Position numbers and translations under genes: made by a program | Origin: Chloroflexota bacterium | GTDB taxonomy: Bacteria; Chloroflexota; UBA5177; JANWHV01 | DNA: 8,041 nt | Direction of reading: 5' to 3' | Assembly: GCA_025450375.1 (NCBI GenBank) | Contig: JANWHO010000279.1 | Span: 1-8,041, forward strand | Shown: one piece after another, positions 1-6,689 of the stretch | Layout of the letters: each line of letters begins with the position of its first letter | Position numbering within the stretch: the stretch's first letter is position 1 | The notes under the pieces: model-generated | Told to the model about the DNA's origin: nothing | What the model saw: only the letters and a program-made list of their open reading frames with translations | The model's database searches: none

Positions 1-578
1 ACGACCACATCGGCTCCCAGGGCCAGAGGTTGTTGGAGGTAGGGGCTGAGGAACGTGTTGTCCACCACCACTTTCGCCCCCGCTTGGTGAGCGCGCGTGG
101 CCACGGCCTGGATATCCACTACCTTGAGCAAGGGGTTGGTCGGTGATTCGAGCCACACCAGCTTGGTCGCGGGCGTGAGGGCGTCCTGAAGTGCCGCCGA
201 ATCTCTTGCATCGACATAACTAAAGGACAGGCCCATGGGGCGGAAGACGCGCTCAAACAGCCGGAAGGTGCCGCCATAGAGATCGTCCATGGCCACGACA
301 TGATCACCGCTCCGGAGGGTATGCAGGATGGTGGTTTCCGCGCCCAGGCCGGAGGCGAAAGCGAGGCCGTGGCGGCCGCCTTCCAGGGAGGCAAGGCATT
401 CTTCCAGGGCGGCGCGGGTGGGATTTCCGCTCCGCGAGTATTCGTAGCCCTTATGCTTACCCGGCGCTTCCTGGGCAAAGGTTGAGGTTTGATAGATCGG
501 CGTGATCACCGCCCCGGTGGCGGGATCCGGCGGTTGCCCGACATGGATGGCACGGGTGGAGAAACCGTACTCGCTCAT
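1..578 (-). CDS. Cystathionine gamma-lyase / gamma-synthase family PLP enzyme (N-terminal 192 residues, cut by left edge)
   Basis: This is the N-terminal half of a Cys/Met-metabolism PLP enzyme of fold type I. From the ATG at 578 the frame stays open to base 1. Visible family marks are an N-terminal STRAIHVGQ-like segment (residues 7-15), VITPIYQTSTF (24-34), YSRSGNPTR (47-55, the Tyr/Arg that bind the PLP phosphate of the neighbouring subunit), the ASGLGAETT turn, ESPTNPLLKVVDI, and VVDNTFLSPYLQQPLALGADVV at the cut end. The PLP-binding lysine (SxTKY region) lies just outside the window. Its ATG overlaps the stop of the upstream cystathionine beta-synthase as ATGA, with only a weak Shine-Dalgarno (GGA, 6 bases upstream), which suggests translational coupling. 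Being paired with a beta-synthase favours cystathionine gamma-lyase (cystathionine to cysteine, ammonia and 2-oxobutyrate). Gamma-synthase or another family member cannot be excluded from this half. Confidence 0.9.
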   Translation of the reverse strand, partial: MSEYGFSTRAIHVGQPPDPATGAVITPIYQTSTFAQEAPGKHKGYEYSRSGNPTRAALEECLASLEGGRHGLAFASGLGAETTILHTLRSGDHVVAMDDLYGGTFRLFERVFRPMGLSFSYVDARDSAALQDALTPATKLVWLESPTNPLLKVVDIQAVATRAHQAGAKVVVDNTFLSPYLQQPLALGADVV

Positions 579-1948
579 TGCCTGTCCGCCATGAACTCCA
601 GCAGATCGAGACGGCTGATCAGCCCAATGGCTCGCTGGTCGCGGGTGACAATCAGGGCGGCCGCCCCACTGAGCAGGCCGGTGAAGGCTTCGTCGAGGGC
701 GGCGGACTCGGCGATGGTGGGGAAGGGCTGGCCCATGCTCATGCTCACGTCCGCCCGTACTTTATCGGGGTCACGGTACAACGAGTCCAGCAGGGCGCGT
801 TCCTCCAGGCTGCCAATCATATGCTCAACCTTTGGATCCTCGGGATCCTCGAAAACCGGCAACTGCGAGATCCCATACCGCTGCATGGTATCAATCGCGG
901 CCCCTACCTTGGCGTGCGGGCCAATCGCGACCAGGGCGGGAGTGTCGCCGCCGCGGGCCCGCACCACGTCGGAGAGACGGCGGGCGGCGAAGCGCTCCAA
1001 GAAGCCGTTCTGGCGCATCCAGTCGTCGGAGAAGATTTTGCTCAGGTAGTTCCGCCCGGTGTCGCTGAAGATCACCACCACCGTTTTCCCCTCGTCCAAC
1101 TCCTGGCAAACTTGCAACGCGGCGTGCAGGGCCAGTCCGGTCGAGCCGCCCACCAGCAAGCCTTCCTCGCGGGCCACTCTCCGGGCCATCAAGAAGGCAT
1201 CTCGGTCGCTCACCCTGACCCAGCGATCGATCACGTTCATGTCGGCCGTACCGGGGATAAAGCTCTGGCCGATTCCCTCGACCTTATACGGCTTGCATTG
1301 GGTATCGCCGGAGAATACCGATCCTTCCGGATCGGCGCCAACCACCAGCAGTCCCGGCTTTTTTTCCTTGAGGTAGCGGCCGGCCCCGGAGATCGTACCG
1401 CCGGTGCCCAGTCCACAGACCAGGACATCAACCGTGCCGTCGGTCTGGTCCCAGATCTCGGGCCCGGTGGTCGCGTAGTGGGCCTCGGGGTTGGCTTGAT
1501 TGAAGAACTGATTCGGCTGAAAGGCGCCCGGAATCTCACGGGTCAATCGCTCCGCCACCGAGTAAAAGCTTTCGGGCGACTCGCGCGATACCGAAGTCGG
1601 GGTGAGAACCACCTCCGCTCCATACGCCTTCAGCAACTCGATCTTCTCCGCGCTCACCTTATCGGGCATCACGAAGATCGACTTGTAGCCCCGAATCGTG
1701 GCCGCGATCACCAAGCCCAGGCCGGTGTTCCCCGCCGTGGGCTCAATGACGGTGCCGCCGGGTTGGAGGGCTCCCTGGCGCTCGGCGGCCTCAATCATCG
1801 CGAGACCGATCCGGTCCTTGATACTGCCGCCTGGGTTTTGCGTTTCCACCTTGGCCAGAACCGTGGGTCGGACCCCTCGGGCTACGCGGGCCAGGCGCAG
1901 CATGGGAGTATGCCCGATCATGTCCAGCACGTCTTCGGCAATCTGCAT
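575..1948 (-). CDS. cbs: Cystathionine beta-synthase with C-terminal CBS-domain pair
   Basis: This 457-residue fold-type II PLP enzyme should condense homocysteine with serine to cystathionine in the cytoplasm. The catalytic core occupies about residues 1-320. The PLP lysine is K44 in NPGGSIKDR, the substrate-binding loop is PTAGNTG (70-76), the phosphate-cradling GTGGT is 181-185, and VEGIGQ and DTGRNYLSKIFSDDWM are typical of CBS rather than plain cysteine synthase. The last ~120 residues form a Bateman (CBS-pair) module, seen in the YGISQLPVF and AIGLISRLDLLEFM segments, a site that could sense SAM or adenylate ligands. There is no heme-binding N-terminal extension. I chose the ATG at 1948 because AGGA sits 5 bases upstream and the family N-terminus begins here. 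The in-frame ATG at 2047 would add 33 unlike residues and overlap the predicted promoter. The next gene overlaps its stop. An O-acetylserine-using variant is possible. Confidence 0.93.
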   Translation of the reverse strand: MQIAEDVLDMIGHTPMLRLARVARGVRPTVLAKVETQNPGGSIKDRIGLAMIEAAERQGALQPGGTVIEPTAGNTGLGLVIAATIRGYKSIFVMPDKVSAEKIELLKAYGAEVVLTPTSVSRESPESFYSVAERLTREIPGAFQPNQFFNQANPEAHYATTGPEIWDQTDGTVDVLVCGLGTGGTISGAGRYLKEKKPGLLVVGADPEGSVFSGDTQCKPYKVEGIGQSFIPGTADMNVIDRWVRVSDRDAFLMARRVAREEGLLVGGSTGLALHAALQVCQELDEGKTVVVIFSDTGRNYLSKIFSDDWMRQNGFLERFAARRLSDVVRARGGDTPALVAIGPHAKVGAAIDTMQRYGISQLPVFEDPEDPKVEHMIGSLEERALLDSLYRDPDKVRADVSMSMGQPFPTIAESAALDEAFTGLLSGAAALIVTRDQRAIGLISRLDLLEFMADRQ

Positions 1949-1973
1949 ATTTGTCCTAATTATCCCGCTGGTG

Positions 1974-1996
1974 GGTGCCGCTCGCGGCGCGACACC
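1974..1996 (-). promoter_or_regulatory. Hairpin in the predicted 5' leader of cystathionine beta-synthase
   Basis: Read on the minus strand, GGTGTCGC (1996-1989) and GCGGCACC (1981-1974) form an uninterrupted 8-bp stem containing one G-U pair, closed by a 7-base loop. It ends 25 bases before the start codon at 1948. No U-run follows, so it is not an intrinsic terminator as it stands. It may stabilise the leader or help control access to the ribosome site; no known riboswitch is recognised. Function is inferred only from position. Confidence 0.4.
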
Positions 1997-2012
1997 TTGA
2001 TGATCACCTCGG

Positions 2013-2027
2013 AGTGTTACTATCACT
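2013..2027. promoter_or_regulatory. 15-bp imperfect palindrome, candidate operator for the transsulfuration operon
   Basis: AGTGTTACTATCACT reads as AGTGnTAnTAnCACT: apart from the central base only one symmetric position pair fails to match. It is centred on base 2020 and covers the predicted -10 element (2019-2024) of the minus-strand promoter, so a dimeric repressor bound here would block transcription. The regulator is not in the window and I do not assign the motif to a family. The dyad could also influence the divergent plus-strand operon, whose start codon is about 180 bases away. Confidence 0.4.
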
Positions 2028-2047
2028 ATACCGTGCCTGTTCGGCAA
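2019..2047 (-). promoter_or_regulatory. Predicted sigma70-type promoter for cbs operon
   Basis: On the minus strand a -35-like TTGCCG (2047-2042) is separated by exactly 17 bases from a -10-like GATAGT (2024-2019). An overlapping better -10 match, TATAGT (2030-2025), has no -35 at proper spacing. Transcription would begin near 2012, giving a leader of about 64 bases that includes the hairpin at 1974-1996 and supporting the start codon at 1948 over the one at 2047. Confidence 0.45.
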
Positions 2048-2111
2048 GCAGCGGTCGAGCCGCCCGCGGGACCATCACTGGGGAAAATGCGCTCGGACTC
2101 TCAAACCACCC

Positions 2112-2141
2112 TTGCTTGATGAGCTTTATCCACCGTACAGT
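2112..2141 (+). promoter_or_regulatory. Weak candidate promoter for the radical SAM operon
   Basis: TTGCTT (2112-2117) and TACAGT (2136-2141) lie 18 bases apart, about 65 bases before the radical SAM start codon. The matches to sigma70 consensus are only 3 of 6 and 4 of 6. The divergent layout requires a plus-strand promoter somewhere in 2030-2190, and this is the best candidate I can see there. Confidence 0.25.
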
Positions 2142-2165
2142 ACCCATGGAGAGACGTGAGTTCGC

Positions 2166-2186
2166 GCGCCAACGGGCCAGTGGCGC
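2166..2186 (+). promoter_or_regulatory. Short inverted repeat in the radical SAM gene leader
   Basis: GCGCCA (2166-2171) and TGGCGC (2181-2186) are perfect reverse complements around a 9-base loop. They sit 4 bases before the GGGAG (2191-2195) that probably serves as ribosome-binding site for the ATG at 2207. In RNA this would be a 6-bp GC-rich stem beside the ribosome site. In a GC-rich genome such a short repeat can arise by chance. Confidence 0.25.
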
Positions 2187-2206
2187 ACTAGGGAGAGAGA
2201 CCAGGG

Positions 2207-3316
2207 ATGAAGCGTACGTTACCGATGCGGGGGGGATTAGCCAGTCTGGCCATTGGACCGCTCACGGGCAAGCCGGTGATGGCCTATTACTACGTGACCT
2301 ATAAATGCACGGCGCGTTGTACCTTTTGCAATATCCCCGATGGACCGATGGACGTGATCCCGGTCTCCAAATATTCCAGTACCGCCCAGAGTATCGAGCA
2401 ATTTAAGATTCTCAAGCGGATCGGCGTCCGCCTGATCGATTTCACGGGCGGCGAGCCGTTGCTAAAGAAGAACCTTCCCGTGCTGCTCAAGGCGGCGAAG
2501 GATATGGGATTCAAGACGCAGATCACCACGAACTGCACCCTCTATCCCCGCCGGGCCAAGGAACTGGCCGGCCTGATCGACATTATGAACTTCTCCCTGG
2601 TCGGCCCTACCCCGGAAATCCACAATCCGCTCCGCCGTGACACCAGCTTCAACGACGTGATCAAGAGCATGGGAATCGCCCGCGAGATGGGCGAACCCTA
2701 CCAATTGATTTTCGTGCTTACCAACAGCAACGTGGATCAGTTGGAGCCGATGATCAAGCTGGCCCGTGAATACCAGGCCATCCTGAAGATCCAGCCAGAG
2801 TTCGATCTGTTCGGGAATGGGAACGTGGATCTGACCCATGTGCGGATGGCGGAGAAACTGGCCCACGAGAACAATGTCTACGTCAATCTGGGTGAGACCG
2901 CGATCTTCGAGAAGGGCAACCTGAAGGAGAAGCCGCGCTGCCGCTCGGCCAACGCGGTCATCGTGATCTCCCCTGATGGTTACGTGCTCTATCCCTGTTA
3001 CCACATGGTAACCACCAAGATCCCGCTCGACCGCAACTTCGAGAAGCTGTTTCATTCCCGCAAATGGCAACAAATGCAAGATGAGGTCGGGCGCTTCGAT
3101 TTCTGTGATGGGTGCCGTAATCTCTGTTATCTGCACCCTTCCTTCACCTATCGCTATGATCGGCTCTTCGTGCTCAGCGCGTTCTCCGACATCCGCTACC
3201 TGCGGGAGCGGAAGCGGATCGAGGCCGAACGCGCCGCGACCCTGGCGGCCATGAAGGACGAGGAGCGGGCGGCGGCGTACGTGCCGCGGTCGCTGCCGAT
3301 CGCCGCGGGGCGGTGA
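2207..3316 (+). CDS. Radical SAM enzyme with SPASM/twitch-like C-terminal cysteines, unknown substrate
   Basis: This 369-residue protein has the radical SAM core: C34-x3-C38-x2-C41 (in YKCTARCTFCNIP) binds the catalytic [4Fe-4S] cluster, GGEP at 81-84 binds SAM, TTN is at 107-109, and a SLVGPTPEIHNPLRR segment (130-144) matches the usual SLDGP..iHd.lR stretch with Val in place of Asp. Towards the C-terminus, C245-x12-G-x5-C264 and C300-x2-C303-x3-C307 resemble a shortened SPASM or twitch domain, enough for one auxiliary cluster. A charged helix (about 325-355) follows. The ATG at 2207 has GGGAG 11 bases upstream. Its stop overlaps the GTG of the glycosyltransferase as GTGA. The partners are a GT4 enzyme and an MFS permease, which suggests a modification step on a lipid or small exported product. 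I do not recognise a named family; it is not HpnH in its C-terminal half. No RiPP precursor is obvious nearby. Confidence 0.9.
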   Translation: MKRTLPMRGGLASLAIGPLTGKPVMAYYYVTYKCTARCTFCNIPDGPMDVIPVSKYSSTAQSIEQFKILKRIGVRLIDFTGGEPLLKKNLPVLLKAAKDMGFKTQITTNCTLYPRRAKELAGLIDIMNFSLVGPTPEIHNPLRRDTSFNDVIKSMGIAREMGEPYQLIFVLTNSNVDQLEPMIKLAREYQAILKIQPEFDLFGNGNVDLTHVRMAEKLAHENNVYVNLGETAIFEKGNLKEKPRCRSANAVIVISPDGYVLYPCYHMVTTKIPLDRNFEKLFHSRKWQQMQDEVGRFDFCDGCRNLCYLHPSFTYRYDRLFVLSAFSDIRYLRERKRIEAERAATLAAMKDEERAAAYVPRSLPIAAGR

Positions 3317-4491
3317 GGATCGCGATCGCCGCCGACTTCGCCAGTCCCTGGGTCGGCGGCCCCGCGACCTTTATCGACAATTTCCGCGCCTATCTGCGCG
3401 GCGCGGGTCACCAGGTAGAGGTGATCGCCCCCAGCCTTACCGGCCTGCCGTCGCTTGAGGAGACGTCTGCCGGGGTGGTGCGGCGCGTCCCCACGCTGCC
3501 GGTTCCGTTCGGCTACCACTTGCGGGTCAGCTACCGTCCGGACGCGGTGCGGGCCGCCGTCAAGGCCGCCCGTCCCGACGTGCTGCAGGTGCATCATCCG
3601 TTTCCCCTTGGTCTCTCGGCGCTCCGGGCCGCCCGTTCGCTGTCGATCCCGGTGGTGGCGGTCAACCATACGATTCCTGAGTGCTCACTCTATGGGATCA
3701 AGGAGAATCGCGCGGTCTACCCCTTCGCGCTCGGCCTCTTCCGCCGCTACCTGATCTGGTTTCTGGAGCAGGCCACGAAGGTCAGCACGCCCACCGAAAC
3801 CGCCGCTCTCCTGTTGCGAGGGATGGCCTTCAAGGGCACGGTGACCGTGATCTCCAACGGTATTGATACCACTCGCTTCAGCCCGGCCGCCGACAAGGGC
3901 GCGGCGCGGTCGGCGCTCGGGCTGCCCAACAGGCCGATTCTCCTCTACACCGGCAGGCTGGACGCCGAAAAGGACATGGACACCTGGCTCCGAGCGGCTG
4001 CCCGGCTGCCCCGGTCTCTCGATACGCATCTGGTGGTGGGCGGCGAGGGGGCGGATCGGCCGCGCCTGGAACGGCTCGCCGCCGAGCTTGGTCTGGTTGG
4101 CCAGATCACTTTTCCCGGTTATCTCCCGGCAAGCGACTTGCCCACGCTCTATCAGGCGGCGGATGCCTACTGCATCACCAGCGCGGTGGAGTTGCAGAGC
4201 ATCACGACCCTGGAAGCCGTGGCGAGCGGGCTGCCGGTGATCGCCGCCCGCGCGGGGGCGTTACCCGAACTGGTCGAGGATGGGGTAACCGGTTATCTCG
4301 CGCTGCCAGGGGACGTGGAGGGGTTCGCGCGCGGGATGACGCGGGTTCTGGAGGATCCGGCGGCGGGCAAAGGGATGGGGATGGCGGGGCGGGCGCGCGC
4401 CGAGCATCACGCCTTGCCCGCGGTGGGGCTGGCCCACGAGTCCCTATTGGCGTCCGTGGTACGAGGGCAGGTTGCTACACTACAGTCATGA
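3313..4491 (+). CDS. GT4-family glycosyltransferase
   Basis: This 392-residue retaining glycosyltransferase has the GT-B fold. The N-terminal Rossmann half opens with MRIAIAADFASPWVGGPATF, where G15-G16-P17 form the acceptor-side glycine loop. VHHPFPLG (93-100) and VNHTIPE (117-123) are typical of the family that includes diacylglycerol glucosyltransferases and PimB-like enzymes. The C-terminal half carries SNGID (181-185), LYTGRLDAEKD (211-221, nucleotide-sugar site), VVGGEG (241-246) and the catalytic E-x7-E pair E293 and E301 (VELQSITTLEA). It would transfer a sugar from a nucleotide-sugar donor to an unknown acceptor on the cytoplasmic membrane face. No transmembrane segment is evident. 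The start is a GTG inside the stop of the radical SAM gene (GTGA), and its own stop overlaps the MFS start (ATGA), so translation of all three is probably coupled. A lipid acceptor is an inference from family resemblance. Confidence 0.92.
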   Translation: MRIAIAADFASPWVGGPATFIDNFRAYLRGAGHQVEVIAPSLTGLPSLEETSAGVVRRVPTLPVPFGYHLRVSYRPDAVRAAVKAARPDVLQVHHPFPLGLSALRAARSLSIPVVAVNHTIPECSLYGIKENRAVYPFALGLFRRYLIWFLEQATKVSTPTETAALLLRGMAFKGTVTVISNGIDTTRFSPAADKGAARSALGLPNRPILLYTGRLDAEKDMDTWLRAAARLPRSLDTHLVVGGEGADRPRLERLAAELGLVGQITFPGYLPASDLPTLYQAADAYCITSAVELQSITTLEAVASGLPVIAARAGALPELVEDGVTGYLALPGDVEGFARGMTRVLEDPAAGKGMGMAGRARAEHHALPAVGLAHESLLASVVRGQVATLQS

Positions 4492-5870
4492 GCGAGGAGA
4501 GCGGCGGCCCCCGAGCCGAGCCGAGCGAAATTACCCGCAGACTAGATTTGGTGTCGAGCCGGCTCTCCGGTCATGCCGTGGAGTCCACCCTGGAGGCCAA
4601 AGCCGGGAGTGGCTTCCGGCAAGTGCTGCGGAATAGCGCCTTTGTGCGCCTGTGGATGGCCCAGGCTAGCTCGCAGACCGCGCAGAACGTGATCTGGTGG
4701 GCCCTGTTTATTCAGATCGCCCACCTCACCAATTCCTCGCCCGCTGGGATTGGCATTGCCATTCTGATGGTCCAGGTGCCGACAATTCTGTTCGCCGGCC
4801 TCTCCGGGGTGCTGGTGGACCGCTTTAGCAAGCAGGCCATTCTGATCGTCAGTAACCTGGTACGAGCAGGGGGGTGCGTCGGCTATGTCGCGTTTCAGGA
4901 TCATACGACGGCCCTCTACGCAATTACCCTCGCGGTCGCGGTGATCAACCAGCCTTTCCAACCGGCGGAAAGCGCCACGATCCCGGTCGTGGTGCGGCCG
5001 GGGGAGCTGTTGTCGGCCAATGCCCTGTTTCAGATCACCTTCCTCTGCTCCCAGGTGCTCGGGTATACTCTGGCCCCTGTCATGGTAGCTCTTCCCTTCA
5101 TTGGGATTACTCGGACCTGGATTATTGGCGGCGCCTTCCTGGTGTTCGCGGCCTTGGTGTTGATTCCTCTACCCGCGATCACGCGCGAGCGTCGGCATGT
5201 GACCACCGCTACGGCGCGCGGGGCCGCGCTGCAGATGTTGGTGGAACTGGTGGAGGTCGCGCGAGTCGTGGCGCGAGACAAGCACCTGACCGTGGCTTTG
5301 TTGCAGCTCAGTCTTGCCCCGGCGGTCCTCCTCGTATTGAGTGAGTTGGGGCCAAAATTCGTACAGCAGGTCCTCGGCGTGGGGCAGGCCAACGCCATGA
5401 TCATCTTGGTGGCTCCGGCCGGCGCGGGATTGGGGTTGGGGCTCCTCCTGATTGACCGCCTCGGTCACCTAATGCCCAAGGGTCGAGTGGCCTCGGCGGC
5501 GTTGCTCACCATTGGCTTGGCGGTTGGCGCCCTAGCTTTCGTGCCCAGTGTTACCGCTGCCTTGCTCAGCAACCTCCATGCCGGCCGCACCTTGGTCGCC
5601 TCCTGCATGACCGTGCCGATTAGCTTTGTCCTGGGGATCGCCACCGCGCTGCTCAACGCGCCCGCCCAGACTATCGTGCAAGAGCGCGCCGATATCAACC
5701 TACGGGGCCGGGTGTTCGCGGTGCAGCAGGCGCTGGCCGCCTGTGTCACCATCCCACCCCTGATCCTGGTGGCGGCGGCCGGTCAGTTGTTTACCACGCC
5801 CCAGATCCTTGGCATCGTGTCGGCGGTGGTGATTCTGGCCGGACTGGCGAGCCGCTGGGCACTGGTGTAA
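4488..5870 (+). CDS. MFS permease, exporter type (MFS_3 / EntS-like)
   Basis: This 460-residue polytopic membrane protein has about twelve hydrophobic segments, beginning near residue 65. The major facilitator motif A appears between the second and third segments as SGVLVDRFSK (106-115). NQPFQPAESATIPVVV (154-169) and QERADINLRGRVFAVQQALA (398-417) resemble the MFS_3 group containing enterobactin exporter EntS and macrolide-efflux-like proteins. The central loop (about 230-265) is charged. A hydrophilic N-terminal tail of about 45 residues precedes the first helix, longer than usual. The ATG at 4488 overlaps the glycosyltransferase stop as ATGA and has no well-placed ribosome site of its own (the nearest purine-rich stretch ends about 16 bases away), so expression probably depends on coupling. 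In context it likely exports or flips the product of the two preceding enzymes; a generic drug pump is the alternative. Confidence 0.88.
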   Translation: MSEESGGPRAEPSEITRRLDLVSSRLSGHAVESTLEAKAGSGFRQVLRNSAFVRLWMAQASSQTAQNVIWWALFIQIAHLTNSSPAGIGIAILMVQVPTILFAGLSGVLVDRFSKQAILIVSNLVRAGGCVGYVAFQDHTTALYAITLAVAVINQPFQPAESATIPVVVRPGELLSANALFQITFLCSQVLGYTLAPVMVALPFIGITRTWIIGGAFLVFAALVLIPLPAITRERRHVTTATARGAALQMLVELVEVARVVARDKHLTVALLQLSLAPAVLLVLSELGPKFVQQVLGVGQANAMIILVAPAGAGLGLGLLLIDRLGHLMPKGRVASAALLTIGLAVGALAFVPSVTAALLSNLHAGRTLVASCMTVPISFVLGIATALLNAPAQTIVQERADINLRGRVFAVQQALAACVTIPPLILVAAAGQLFTTPQILGIVSAVVILAGLASRWALV

Positions 5871-5881
5871 AGCGGTCTCGG

Positions 5882-6622
5882 CTACGGGGAGGACTCGCGG
5901 TCGCTCAGCAACCGCCGCAGCCGATCAATCTCGGCCTGGTAGGCATCCCGTTCCCTTTCGGCGGCGATGCGCGCCTCCTCAGCGGCATACCGCGCCGCCG
6001 CTTCCTCCTCGGGGTGAAGCAGGAGGCTGCCATCACGCCTGATCAGACGGAGGAGGGGGCTCTCGAAAGGCCCCGCAGCCGGCTCGGCCCGCATCCAGAG
6101 ACGCGCCGTTTCCAGCCACACCGCGCCGTCCGGGGCCGGAGGGATCTCAATATACCGTCGGCCGACCAGCCGGTAGCCATGCAATTCCAGCTTTTTCCTC
6201 GGTCGCGGGTCGAAGGTCACGTACTCCAACACTCCCAATTCGGCGTAAGCCGCCAGCTTGGGGCCCACATCCTTCCTGGCGGTCTTCTTGGAGGTTATTT
6301 CCACTACCAGGGCAGGCGGCCTGCCGATCGCCCGCACATCGTAGCCCTCATACGGTCCCAGCCGCACTCCCGGAATCAACTGCACGTCAGGGTAGAAGAC
6401 CCCCGTCGTTCCATCGGCCCGTGGGTAGCGCAACTCCCCCTCGAAACGGATCAGCCAGACCAGTCCCTGGCGCTCGGAATGGGTGCGCAAGGTCCGCGCG
6501 AGGGTGTTGCCCACCGCGGAATGCGCCTCGGTGCCACCCAAGATCTGGCCCTCTCTCTCGTTGGGTAGATAGGTGGTCACGCACCACGGCTGAGAATTGG
6601 CGGTATGCTGTTCGCTTACCAT
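5882..6622 (-). CDS. Uma2-family (DUF820) putative restriction-endonuclease-fold protein with coiled-coil tail
   Basis: This 246-residue protein has the Uma2/DUF820 core, a PD-(D/E)XK nuclease-like fold. Visible marks are FYPDVQLIPG with D79, PPALVVEITSKKT with E108, a following R-K-D118-x3-K122-x3-Y126 stretch, and GVLEYVTFDP (130-139). Past the core, residues 205-240 are rich in Glu, Ala and Arg and look like a coiled coil, a common tail in this family. The family is highly multiplied in cyanobacteria and Chloroflexota and its biological role is unproven; I infer nothing more. The ATG at 6622 has GGGAG 7 bases upstream (6634-6630). An in-frame ATG at 6646, with GGGAG 11 bases upstream, would add 8 residues. 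It lies downstream of the aspartate-semialdehyde dehydrogenase on the same strand and is convergent with the MFS gene, 11 bases from its stop. Confidence 0.85.
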   Translation of the reverse strand: MVSEQHTANSQPWCVTTYLPNEREGQILGGTEAHSAVGNTLARTLRTHSERQGLVWLIRFEGELRYPRADGTTGVFYPDVQLIPGVRLGPYEGYDVRAIGRPPALVVEITSKKTARKDVGPKLAAYAELGVLEYVTFDPRPRKKLELHGYRLVGRRYIEIPPAPDGAVWLETARLWMRAEPAAGPFESPLLRLIRRDGSLLLHPEEEAAARYAAEEARIAAERERDAYQAEIDRLRRLLSDRESSP

Positions 6623-6662
6623 GGCAGTGCTCCCGGCGGCGTTCATCCGCGTTGCTGCTCCC

Positions 6663-6668
6663 AGTATA
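6663..6668 (-). promoter_or_regulatory. Candidate -10 element for the Uma2-family gene
   Basis: TATACT on the minus strand (6668-6663) matches the sigma70 -10 in 5 of 6 bases and lies in an AT-rich patch of an otherwise GC-rich gap. I see no -35 at normal spacing. If used, transcription would begin near 6656, which would leave the upstream ribosome site (6662-6658) untranscribed and favour the start at 6622. Confidence 0.25.
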
Positions 6669-6689
6669 TCATTATGCGGACGCGGCCTC

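Noticed and set aside
1949..2047. In-frame 33-residue N-terminal extension of the cystathionine beta-synthase
   Set aside because: It does not resemble the heme-binding extension of eukaryotic enzymes, has no ribosome site, and overlaps the predicted promoter; AGGA before the ATG at 1948 fits better.
578..2119. Long plus-strand reading frame (513 codons) opposite the cystathionine beta-synthase gene
   Set aside because: It mirrors the synthase codons on the other strand, a usual effect of GC-rich third positions, and its translation has no recognisable domain while the minus strand encodes a clear enzyme.
2118..2304. Possible small upstream protein of about 62 residues before the radical SAM gene, considered as a peptide substrate
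   Set aside because: It has no ribosome-binding site, runs almost 100 bases into the radical SAM gene in another frame, and lacks a leader/core pattern of a modified peptide.
5849..5879. Possible bidirectional terminator hairpin between the convergent MFS and Uma2-family genes (GAGCCGCT pairing with AGCGGTCTC)
   Set aside because: The stem has a bulge and a 14-base loop, and no T-run follows on either strand, so it does not meet the form of an intrinsic terminator.
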